This document shows, one piece after another, positions 19,965-29,000 of a DNA stretch of 64,000 bases. Source of the DNA: Pseudomonadota bacterium (GTDB lineage Bacteria; Myxococcota_A; Polyangia; GCA-2747355); NCBI GenBank assembly GCA_016702545.1, contig JADJDT010000002.1:372001-436000 (forward strand), written 5' to 3'. The notes below the pieces were generated by a model. The model did not search any database and had not been told where the DNA came from. It saw only the letters and a list, made by a program, of their open reading frames with translations. Position 1 is the first letter of the stretch. The number at the start of each line of letters is the position of its first letter. Position numbers and translations under genes: made by a program.

Positions 19965-21380
19965 CTAGTTCTTCGCCAGCGCGATCGCGCCTAGCTTGGT
20001 CGCGCTGGCGCCGATCGCGGCGAGGAAGCGCGCGCGCTCTTCGGTGGGCAGCAGCGGCCCGGCCCCGATCTTGAACTGCTGCGGGTCGATCGGGTGGCCG
20101 TTGACCACCATACCGTAGTGCAGGTGCGGACCGGTGGAGAGGCCCGTCGAGCCCACGAAGCCGATCAGCTCGCGCTGCCGCACGCGCTGACCAGGTCGGA
20201 GGCCGGTGGCGAAGCGGAGCAGGTGCATGTAGATCGTCCGCACCCCGCCGGCGTGCCGCAGCACCACCATGTTACCCGCGCCGCCGGCTGCATGGGCGGC
20301 GCCCACGATTCCGTCGGCCGCGGCCCACACCGGCGTGCCCTGCGGCGCGGCGTAGTCGATGCCGAGGTGGCCCTTGGTGCGGTGCAGGATCGGATGGAAG
20401 CGCTTGCGGTTGAACTGCGAGCTGATGCGACGGAACTCCAGCGGCGTCTTGAGATAGGCGCGACGCACCGCGCGCCCGTCGGCATCGTAGTACGCTCCCG
20501 TGCCATCGGCGCGCTGGTAGTAGTAGGCGCGAAAGCGCCCGGCCGCGCCCCGGTACTCGGCCGCCAGGATGCGCCCATAGCGGTAGAACTTCCCCGCGTG
20601 CTGGCGCTTCTCGACGACGACGCGGAACTCGTCACCCTCACGGGGATCGGTGTACCAGTTGATGTCCCACGAGAAGAGGTCGACGAAGGCGGCCGCCAGC
20701 GCGGCGGTCTCGCCGGCCGCCGAGAGCGCGCCGTGCAGCGAGGAAGCGATGCGCCCGCCGACCTCGGCCACCTGCAGCTCGAGCGGAGCCTCCTCACGAC
20801 GGGCCTTGAAGGTGTCGTCGGCACCCCGCGCGACCACGATCTTGCGCACCGCCGAGAGCTGATAGATCAGCTGCTCGACGGCGCGGGTCCGCGGGTCGAG
20901 GCGCAGCTCGAAGCGGTGTTGGGGTTGCAGCGCGCGTAGGTCGAGCTCAGCGCCGAGCGCCGTGACCAGCTCGTCCGCCTGACCCACCGTCAGGCCCGCC
21001 GCGGCCAGGGCCGCCGAGAGGCCGATATACCCCTTCATCGTGCCACGCACGACGAAGGCGTCCTCGTCCGACGCTGCCGCTGCCGCGTCCGCGTCCGCAG
21101 CACCGCCGCGCCCCGGGCCGGTAGCAGCGGCCCCGGGCACCCCGAGCCCCGACGCGCTCGCCAGCGAGCTGGCGCGCATCAGCTCGTGCACGGAGGTGCC
21201 CTTGCGGAACAGGAAGACGTAGGCGTTGACGCCCAGCAAGACGAGGAAGACCAGCGCGAGCTGCCAGCCTCCGCCGGCGCGCCAGCGTCGGGTCTGACGC
21301 CGGCGCGCGGCAGGTGCGGCCGTCAGCACCGAGTGCCGCGAGCCGCGCTGTCGTGGATCGTAAAAGGCGATGCGTGCCAA
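19965..21380 (-). CDS. M23-family zinc metallopeptidase, membrane anchored
   Basis: This 471-residue protein has a short basic N terminus, one transmembrane segment (about 38-57), an Ala/Asp-rich linker and a middle domain of the type seen in peptidoglycan-acting peptidases. The C-terminal LytM/M23 domain has GHLGIDYAAPQGTP (zinc ligands His and Asp) and TGPHLHYGMVVNG (catalytic and ligand histidines), so it looks active. It probably cleaves peptide cross-links of the cell wall. It converges with the CoA-transferase gene (stops two bases apart). Confidence 0.9.
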   Translation of the reverse strand: MARIAFYDPRQRGSRHSVLTAAPAARRRQTRRWRAGGGWQLALVFLVLLGVNAYVFLFRKGTSVHELMRASSLASASGLGVPGAAATGPGRGGAADADAAAAASDEDAFVVRGTMKGYIGLSAALAAAGLTVGQADELVTALGAELDLRALQPQHRFELRLDPRTRAVEQLIYQLSAVRKIVVARGADDTFKARREEAPLELQVAEVGGRIASSLHGALSAAGETAALAAAFVDLFSWDINWYTDPREGDEFRVVVEKRQHAGKFYRYGRILAAEYRGAAGRFRAYYYQRADGTGAYYDADGRAVRRAYLKTPLEFRRISSQFNRKRFHPILHRTKGHLGIDYAAPQGTPVWAAADGIVGAAHAAGGAGNMVVLRHAGGVRTIYMHLLRFATGLRPGQRVRQRELIGFVGSTGLSTGPHLHYGMVVNGHPIDPQQFKIGAGPLLPTEERARFLAAIGASATKLGAIALAKN

Positions 21381-21401
21381 GCGTAGACGCTCCCCGAGGA
21401 C

Positions 21402-21431
21402 GAGCTAGCACTCGAAAAACAGCCCTGTCAA
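21402..21431 (-). promoter_or_regulatory. Candidate promoter for the M23 peptidase gene
   Basis: On the minus strand TTGACA (21431-21426) is followed after 18 bases by TAGCTC (21407-21402), with a TG one base before it (extended -10 form). The start codon is at 21380. Confidence 0.5.
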
Positions 21432-21448
21432 TTTACAGCCCCGTCGAT

Positions 21449-23227
21449 TCAGGGGGCGCGCCCGGCCTCGCGGCCCTTGCGCTTGGGGCGCGGCGGAGCC
21501 TCGGCGCTGGTCGCGGGCCCCGCGAGCAGCCGGCGCGCCTGCGCGCGCGCCTCCTCCGTCAGCTCGCTGCCGGCCAGCATCCGGGCCAGCTCCTCGACGC
21601 GCGCCTCGGTCGTGAGGCTCTGTACGGCGGTGCGCGTGCGCCCGCCCTCCTGCGTCTTGCCCACGTGCAGGTGCAAATCGGCATAGGCCGCGACCTGCGG
21701 CAGATGCGTGACCACCAGCACCTGCCGGTGGCGCGCCACCGCCGCCAGCGCGCGCCCGACCACGTCGGCCACGGCCCCGCCGATGCCGGCGTCGACCTCG
21801 TCGAAGATCGAGGTGGCCACCGGATCGACGCGGCCCAGCACCTGGCGCAGGGCGAGCGTCAAGCGCGAGAGCTCGCCGCCCGAGGCCGCGCGCCCGAGCG
21901 GCAGCAGCGCCTCCCCCGGGTTGATCGCCACCTGGAAATCGACGCGGTCCCAGCCCTCGACTCCGACCCGTCGGCGCGCTCCGCCCTCCTCGAAGAGCAG
22001 GGCGGGATCGTCGCCCTCGCGCACGGCGCGGCCCTCGATCAACGCGCTGAGGCGCGCGCCGGGCATGTGCAAGGCCTCCAGGTGCGCCGACACCTGCTCC
22101 CCGAGCCGGCGCGCCGCCACGGCCCGGGCGGCGCTGAGCGTGGTCGCCGCCTGCCGCGCCTGCTCGCGCGCGGCGCTCAGCTCGGCCTCCAGCGTCTCGC
22201 GCTGCTCGTCGACCGCGGCCAGCTCGTCGGCCTCGCGACGCAGCGTGTCGAGGCGATCGAGCAGCTCTTCGACCGACGCGCCATGCTTGCGCTTGAGGCG
22301 GTGCAGCAGGTCGAGCCGGTCGTCGAGCTGCCGCAGCTGCTCGTCGTTGACCTCGACGCGCTCTGCATAACGACCGAGCTCGCGGGCCGCGTCCTCGATC
22401 AGCACGCGCGCCTCGTCGAGCTGTCGCACCAGCGGAGCCAGCTCCGGGTCGGCGGCGCAGAGCTCGCCCAAACGCCGCGCGATCGGGGCCAGCCGGGCCG
22501 TCACGGCCTCGTCCGCGCCGTAGAGCAGCTCCTCGCCCTCCTCGGCGGCCTGTCGCAGATCGGCGGCGCTGCGCAGCTTGCGCTGCAGCGCGTCGAGGGT
22601 GGCCTCCTCACCGGGCTGGAGCTGGGCCGCGTCGAGCTCGCGCAGCTGGTAGCGCAGAAAGTCGAGCCGCTCGGCGCGGGCGCGTTCGTCGAGCGCCGTC
22701 GGGCGCAGCGCCAGACTGGCCCGCTGCAGGCGTGCGAAGGCCTGCGCCATCGCCGCCACGTCGGTCGCGGACACGCCGAGCGCGTCGAGGATGCCGCGCT
22801 GGACCGAGCGGTCGGCCAGCGATTGGTGCTCGTGCTGGCCGGCGATGTCCAGCAGGCGCTCGGTCAGCCGGGTCAGCACGCTGGTCGTGCACAGCGCGCC
22901 GTTGACGTGGACGCGGCCGCGACCGCCGCCGCCGATGACCCGCCGGATCACCAGCTCGTCGCCGTCGGCGGGCAGGCCCAGCTCGCTCAGTCGCTGCACG
23001 ATCTCGGGACGCTGCCGGAGGTCGAAGAGCGCCTCGATCACCGCCTCCTTGCAGCCGTGCCGCACGAGCTCGGCGCTCGCCCGGTCGCCGCGCAAGAGCG
23101 CCGTCGCGCCGACGATGATCGACTTCCCCGCGCCGGTCTCGCCCGTGACCACGTTGAGCCCGGCGTGGAGCTGGAGCTCGACGTGCTCGATGATCGCGTA
23201 GTCGGTGATGCGCAGCGCGACGAGCAT
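21449..23227 (-). CDS. recN: DNA repair protein RecN
   Basis: This 592-residue SMC-like ATPase acts in double-strand-break repair. The Walker A is GETGAGKSIIVGATALL near residue 30. The centre is a long coiled-coil. The signature ASGGELSRLTLALRQVL and Walker B FDEVDAGIGGAVADVVG are in the C-terminal half. The open frame extends far upstream (to 24508) as antisense to enolase. ATG at 23227, giving MLVALRITDYAIIE, matches the conserved RecN N terminus. Confidence 0.95.
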   Translation of the reverse strand: MLVALRITDYAIIEHVELQLHAGLNVVTGETGAGKSIIVGATALLRGDRASAELVRHGCKEAVIEALFDLRQRPEIVQRLSELGLPADGDELVIRRVIGGGGRGRVHVNGALCTTSVLTRLTERLLDIAGQHEHQSLADRSVQRGILDALGVSATDVAAMAQAFARLQRASLALRPTALDERARAERLDFLRYQLRELDAAQLQPGEEATLDALQRKLRSAADLRQAAEEGEELLYGADEAVTARLAPIARRLGELCAADPELAPLVRQLDEARVLIEDAARELGRYAERVEVNDEQLRQLDDRLDLLHRLKRKHGASVEELLDRLDTLRREADELAAVDEQRETLEAELSAAREQARQAATTLSAARAVAARRLGEQVSAHLEALHMPGARLSALIEGRAVREGDDPALLFEEGGARRRVGVEGWDRVDFQVAINPGEALLPLGRAASGGELSRLTLALRQVLGRVDPVATSIFDEVDAGIGGAVADVVGRALAAVARHRQVLVVTHLPQVAAYADLHLHVGKTQEGGRTRTAVQSLTTEARVEELARMLAGSELTEEARAQARRLLAGPATSAEAPPRPKRKGREAGRAP

Positions 23228-23351
23228 CAGACCCCGCAGCAGGCGCTTCGAGCGGCCCAGTGTCGCCGCGTGCGTAACACAGGCCCTCCCGGATCGTCGA
23301 GCCACCGCCCGCGCAGCAGCGCGATCTTCGAGCAGCGAGCCGGCCCGCGGC

Positions 23352-23380
23352 TTGACCGGCCCGCGCACGTCTGCTAGGCC
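23352..23380 (+). promoter_or_regulatory. Candidate promoter for enolase
   Basis: TTGACC (23352-23357) and TAGGCC (23375-23380) are spaced by 17 bases. They lie 28 bp before the enolase ATG, which has an AAGGAG ribosome-binding site at 23397-23402. The -10 match is weak. Confidence 0.35.
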
Positions 23381-23407
23381 CAGCCCGCCACAGCCAAGGA
23401 GCTTCCC

Positions 23408-24709
23408 ATGACCGAGATCATCGAAATCTCTGCCCGTGAAATTCTCGACTCCCGCGGCAATCCGACCATCGAGGTCGAGGCCCATACCGTCGGCGGCGCC
23501 ACCGGCCGCGCGGCCGTGCCCTCCGGCGCCTCGACCGGCGAGCACGAGGCGCTCGAGCTGCGCGACGGCGACAAGCAGCGCTATCTCGGCAAGGGCGTGC
23601 TCAAGGCCGTGGAGCACGTCGCCGAGCAGATCGCCCCGGCGGTGGTCGGGCTCGACGCGCTCGATCAAGCGCTCGTCGACCAGACGATGCTGCGCCTCGA
23701 CGGCACGCCCAACAAGGCCAAGCTCGGCGCCAACGCGATGCTCGGCGTCTCCCTCGCCGTCGCTCGCGCCGCCGCCGACTCGGTCGGCCTGCCGCTCTAC
23801 CGCTACCTGGGGGGCCCCAACGCCCGCCGGCTGCCCGTGCCGCTGATGAACATCCTCAACGGCGGCGCCCACGCCGACAACAACGTCGACGTGCAGGAGT
23901 TCATGGTCGTGCCGCACGGCTTCGGCAACTTCGCCGACGCGCTGCGAGCCGGCGCCGAGATCTTCCACAGCCTGAAGCAGGTACTGAAGGCCCGCGGCCT
24001 CAACACCGCCGTCGGCGACGAGGGTGGCTTCGCCCCGAACCTCGAGAGCAACGAGGCCGCGCTGGTGGCGCTGATGGAGGCCATCGCCAAGGCCGGCTAC
24101 AAGCCCGGTCAGCAGGTCTCGATCGCGATCGACGCGGCGGCCAGCGAGTTCTACGACAAGGCCAAGGGCAAGTACGTGCTGGCCGGCGACAAGCTCGAGC
24201 TGAGCTCGGCGCAGCTCGTGGACCACTGGGCGCGGCTCTGCGAGAAGTACCCGATCGTCAGCCTCGAGGACGGCATGCAAGAGGGTGATTGGGACGGCTT
24301 CACGGCGCTCTGCGAGCGGATCGGCGGCCGCGTACAGCTGGTGGGTGACGACCTCTTCGTCACCAACACGGACTTCATCCGGCGCGGGATCGAGCGCAAG
24401 GCGGCCAACTCGGTGCTGGTCAAGGTCAACCAGATCGGCACGCTGACCGAGACGCTCGACGCGGTCGAGATGGCCCACCGGGCGGGCTGGACGACGATCA
24501 TCTCGCACCGCAGCGGCGAGACCGAGGATACCTTCATCGCCGACCTGGCGGTCGCCACCGGCTCGGGCCAGATCAAGACCGGCTCGGCCAGCCGCTCCGA
24601 TCGCATCGCCAAGTACAACCAGCTGCTGCGCATCAGCGACGCGCTGGGCGAGACGGCGAGCTTCCCCGGCTCCAGCGCCTTTCGCGGCCTCGCGGCCAAG
24701 GGCGCGTAG
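23408..24709 (+). CDS. eno: Enolase (phosphopyruvate hydratase)
   Basis: This 433-residue glycolytic enzyme is of normal length. It converts 2-phosphoglycerate to phosphoenolpyruvate. Diagnostic segments are EILDSRGNPTIEVE, GASTGEHEALELRDGD, the metal-ligand regions ending in SLEDGMQEGDWDGF and LVGDDLFVTN, the catalytic-lysine segment LVKVNQIGTLTET, and ISHRSGETEDTFIADLAV. It is divergent from recN. Confidence 0.98.
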   Translation: MTEIIEISAREILDSRGNPTIEVEAHTVGGATGRAAVPSGASTGEHEALELRDGDKQRYLGKGVLKAVEHVAEQIAPAVVGLDALDQALVDQTMLRLDGTPNKAKLGANAMLGVSLAVARAAADSVGLPLYRYLGGPNARRLPVPLMNILNGGAHADNNVDVQEFMVVPHGFGNFADALRAGAEIFHSLKQVLKARGLNTAVGDEGGFAPNLESNEAALVALMEAIAKAGYKPGQQVSIAIDAAASEFYDKAKGKYVLAGDKLELSSAQLVDHWARLCEKYPIVSLEDGMQEGDWDGFTALCERIGGRVQLVGDDLFVTNTDFIRRGIERKAANSVLVKVNQIGTLTETLDAVEMAHRAGWTTIISHRSGETEDTFIADLAVATGSGQIKTGSASRSDRIAKYNQLLRISDALGETASFPGSSAFRGLAAKGA

Positions 24710-24820
24710 CGCGGGCGCGCCCTGCGGCGCTGGCGGCTGGCCCCAAGCCCCAAGCCCCGTCCCTCAAACCCATTCCCCAAAATAGAGAAGAGGTCCTTCG
24801 ATGGCTGAGCGCAGAGGAGG

Positions 24821-25969
24821 GTGGGGGGGGGCTCTCCCCGTGAGCGTCTACTCAATCGGGTGTGCGGGCGGTCCTACCGCGCGTGCAAGACGATCGCGAT
24901 CGTGGCGCTGCTGAGCGGCGCGGCCGCTTGCAGTGGCTATGTGGCCGTCGGGCCGGATCCCGTGACCGGCGTCAACCCGGATGGCTCGCCGCGCTGGGTC
25001 CATCGCGGCAGTGGTGTGTGGCAAGAGGGCACGGGCAAGGCCTTCTTCGGCGTGGGCCTGGTGCAGGGCATCGCCAGCGAGTCGCTCTCGCGCCAGACCG
25101 CCGACAATCGCGCCCGCGGCGAGCTCGCGCGGATCTTCGACCTCTACGTCACGGCGATGATGCGCGACTACCAGCGCTCGACCAGCAGCAGCGCGGCGCC
25201 GGGGGCCAGCGCCGAGGAGCAGGACGTGGTCGCGGTGCAGCAGACGATCACCAAGGCCACGCTGCGCGGCGTGGAGATCGTCGATCACTGGCTCGACCCG
25301 GCGAACGGTGCGCGCTACGCGCTGGCTCGGCTCGACCTGGCGCAGGTACCGCAGGCGGTCGGCGCCGCCCAGGGGCTCAGCCCGGCGACCGTGGCGCACG
25401 TGCGGGCCAACGCCGATCGCGCCTTCGGCGAGCTCGCGCAAGAGCTGCAGCAGCGGTCGGCGGCGGCCGGTGGCGCGACGCCGACGGAGGCGCCGCCTGT
25501 GGCCGAGGCGCCGGCGAGCGCGGCCGAGGGTGCAGCGCCAGCGGCGCCGGCCGCCGAGGTGGCGCCCAGCACGCAACCCACCACGGCGCCCCGTCCGGCC
25601 GGCGCCCGGGCCCGCGTGGGCCTGCGGGTCAGCGGCCGCGACGCCAAGACGATCCAGACCTGCTTCGCCAGCCGGCTGCTCGCCAGCGGCCACGAGCTGA
25701 TCGAGGACAGCTCCGACGCCGAGGTCGCGATCACCGTCGAGCTGCGCTACGACGCGCTCGGCCAGGTCGGCGGCGTGGAGATGGTGCGCGCCGTGCTCGA
25801 CCTGCGGGCGCAACAGACCGCCGACAACCGCACGCTGCTGGCCGTGGCCGAGCGGCTCAAGGTTGGCCGCCCGACCCTGCAACAGGCCTTCCTCAGCGCC
25901 TCGGCCAAGCTCTGCGACACCGTCGTCCCCAAGCTCGTCGAGCAGCTCAACCAGACCCTCGGTCAGTAG
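24821..25969 (+). CDS. LPP20-family-like outer-membrane lipoprotein
   Basis: The N terminus carries a lipoprotein signal with the lipobox-like LLSGAAAC. From GTG 24821 the cysteine is residue 36; the in-frame GTG at 24860 would give a more normal 23-residue signal, so the start is unsure. A SPRWVHRGSGVW...FFGVG segment and QTADNRARGELARIFDLYV are typical of LPP20-like lipoproteins. An Ala/Pro-rich linker (about 215-260) leads to a second small domain with QTADNRTLLAV. It stands alone downstream of enolase. Cellular role is unknown. Confidence 0.65.
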   Translation: MGGGSPRERLLNRVCGRSYRACKTIAIVALLSGAAACSGYVAVGPDPVTGVNPDGSPRWVHRGSGVWQEGTGKAFFGVGLVQGIASESLSRQTADNRARGELARIFDLYVTAMMRDYQRSTSSSAAPGASAEEQDVVAVQQTITKATLRGVEIVDHWLDPANGARYALARLDLAQVPQAVGAAQGLSPATVAHVRANADRAFGELAQELQQRSAAAGGATPTEAPPVAEAPASAAEGAAPAAPAAEVAPSTQPTTAPRPAGARARVGLRVSGRDAKTIQTCFASRLLASGHELIEDSSDAEVAITVELRYDALGQVGGVEMVRAVLDLRAQQTADNRTLLAVAERLKVGRPTLQQAFLSASAKLCDTVVPKLVEQLNQTLGQ

Positions 25970-26077
25970 TCCGCATTGCCTGCCCGAGGGTCCGACGACC
26001 CCGCGCGCGTTTCGCCTGTGCGTCCGCTCTCCTCGCGTCAACCCTCCGAGGCGGCTCGGCGAGACGAGAGGGCTTGA

Positions 26078-29000
26078 ATGGACGCGCGCTTCGGCATCTC
26101 GGCCACCCTTGCCCCCAAGGTCACCTTCGCCTCGCAGCAGCACGCGGTGCCGGTGATCCGCGCCCTGCGCGTGACGAACGCGGGGGAGGCGGCCTCCGAG
26201 CTGTGCCTCGCGATTAGCGCGGATCCACCCTTCCTGCAGCCGGCGTCGTGGCCGATCGACCGCATCGAGGCCCGGAGCGCCGTTGAGGTCGCGGCGCCTG
26301 ACGTCGCGCTCAACGCGGCTCTCTTGCTCGGCTTGACCGAGAGCCTGCGGGGCCGGGCCGTGCTGCGGTTGACCCAGGGCTCGGAGACCCTCGCCGAGGC
26401 CGAGCACCCGGTGGAGCTGCTCGCGCGGCACGAGTGGGGCGGTGGCAGCATGGCGGAGCTGCTGGCCGCCTTCGTGATGCCGAACGACCCCGCGATCGAT
26501 CGCGTGCTCAAGGGCGCCGCGGGCGCGCTGGCGCGCGCCGGCAAGCACGAGGCGCTCGACGGCTACCGTGGCCAGTCGCGCTCCCGCGTCTGGGAGCTCG
26601 CCTCCGCGATCTGGTCGGCCGTCTCGAGCCTCGGTCTGTCCTATGCGCTGCCGCCCGCCAGCTTCGAGACGAGCGGCCAGAAGGTGCGAGTGCCCTCGGC
26701 CGTGCTCGAGGGCGGCCTGGCCACCTGCCTCGACGCGGCGCTGCTCTTCGCGGCGGCGCTGGAGCAGGCGGGACTGAACCCGATCGTCGTGCTGACGCGC
26801 GGACACGCCTTCGCCGGCGTCTGGCTCCAGCCGCAACAGCTGCAGCAGGTCATCACCGACGACGACGCGACGCTGCGCAAGCACCTCGCGCTCGACGAGC
26901 TGCTGGTCTTCGAGAGCACGCTCAGCACCCAGCGGCCCACGCCGGCGTTCAGCGTCGCGCTGAAGGAGGCGCAGCGCCAACTCGCGCCCGAGCGCTCGGC
27001 GGACTTCGCCTTCGCGCTCGATCTGCGCCGGGCGCGCATGCAGCGGCTGCGCCCGCTGGCGATCGGCAGCGAAGCGTCACCCGTGGCCGGCACCAGCGCG
27101 CCGCCGACCGGCGTCGCCGCAGGCCTGGAGAGCGCTCCACCGCTCCCCGGCTTCGACGTGGATCGGGTCGAGCCCCCGGCGCCCACCGCGGCCACGCCGG
27201 CCGACCGACTGCGCCGCTGGCAGCGCCGGCTGCTCGACCTCACGACGCGCAATCGACTGCTCAACGTCTCCGTCAACGCCACGACCTTGCAGCTCGTCTG
27301 CCCCGACGCCGCCAAGCTCGAGGATCGCCTGGCCGTCGGCGCGAAGATCCGCATCGTGGCCCAACCAGACCTCGAAGGGACGGCGGGCCGCAGCGAGGCG
27401 CTGCACTTCGCTCGCACCGGCGAACGCTTGCTGGAGGCGTATGCGGCCGAGGCGCTGAGCCGCGACGAGGTGCTCTCGCCGCTCGACGCCGGGACGCTCG
27501 CTGCGCGGCTGATCGACCTCTATCGCAAGGCGCGGCTCGACCTGCAGGAGGGCGGCGCCAACACGCTCTTTCTCGCCGTGGGCTTGCTCTGCTGGAAGAA
27601 GCAGCCGGCCGACGCGCGCGCCTATCGCGCCCCGCTGGTGCTGCTGCCCGTGGCGCTCGAGCGCAAGAGCGTGCGCTCGGGCGTGCAGCTCGTGCTGCAC
27701 GACGATGAGCCGCGCTTCAACCTCACGCTGCTCGAGCTGCTGCGCCAGGACTTCGGGCTGACGATACCGGAGCTGGAGGGCGAGCTGCCGCAGGACGAGT
27801 GCGGCCTGGACATCAAGGGCATCTGGACCCTGATGCGCAAGGCCGTCAAGGACCTGCCGGGCCTCGAGGTCGTCGAGGAGACGCTGCTCGGCACCTTCTC
27901 CTTCGCCAAGCACCTGATGTGGAGGGACCTGGTCGATCGCGCCGACGCGCTTAGGAACAACCCCGTCGCCAGACAGCTGCTCGACAGCCCCCGCGAGCCC
28001 TTCCGCGACGGGACCGTCTTCCCCGCCGCGGTCGACCTCGACGAGGTGCTCGACCCCGCCGAGGTCTTCGCGCCCCTGCCGGCGGATTCCTCTCAGCTGC
28101 GGGCCGTGCTGGCCTCCGCGCAGGGCTGCAACTTCGTCCTGGATGGCCCGCCCGGCACGGGCAAGTCGCAGACCATCGCCAACATCATCGCCCATAACCT
28201 GGCGCTCGGGCGCAGGGTCCTCTTCGTGGCCGAGAAGATGGCGGCGCTGAACGTCGTGCACCGTCGGCTGGAGGAGCAGGGGCTCGGTGTGTTCTGCCTC
28301 GAGCTCCACTCCAACAAGGCGCACAAGGCGACGGTCCTCAAGCAGCTCGGCCGCGCCTGGGAGGCCCGCGAGAGCTTCTCGCCCGAGGAGTGGCAGCGCG
28401 AAGCGGCGCGCCTCAAGGGCCTGCGCGACGCGCTGAACGCCGTCGTTCGCCGCCTGCACGCGCGGCACCCGAACGGCTGGACGCTGCACGAGGCGATCGG
28501 TCGCACGGTGCGGGACGCGACGCCAGACACGCCGGCGCTCGGCTGGCCGCCCGAGCGGGTGCATGACCGTGAGGGCCTGGAGCGGCTCCGCGACGTGGTC
28601 CATCGACTGGCCCTGCTCGCGCAGGGCCTCGAGGGCCTGGAGGGCCTCGACCGCAGCGTGCTCGCGGTGATCGAGACGCCCAGCTGGTCGAACGCCTGGC
28701 AGGCGGAGACCGTGGCGGCCGCGTCCAGCCTGATCGCCCTCGGTGAGCGCATGCGCGCGGCTTGGCAGACCTTCGCCGCCGCGCTCGGGCTGCAGCCCTG
28801 CGGGGGCCACCGCCGGGCGTTGCACGCGCTGCACGACCTCGCCACGCTCTTGCCGCAGCTAGCGGGCGCTGACGTGGCCCATGCCTTCGAGCCCGACCTC
28901 TCGAGGGTGGCTGAGGCGGCACGCGCGGGCCTGCAGCATCTCGCCGCTTATCGACAGGGGGCGCAGCGGCTCTCGCTCCCCTATCCGCCGGCCGCCCTGC

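Noticed and set aside
21449..24508. recN read as a 1019-residue protein
   Set aside because: The extra N terminus is antisense to enolase. The conserved RecN start is at 23227.
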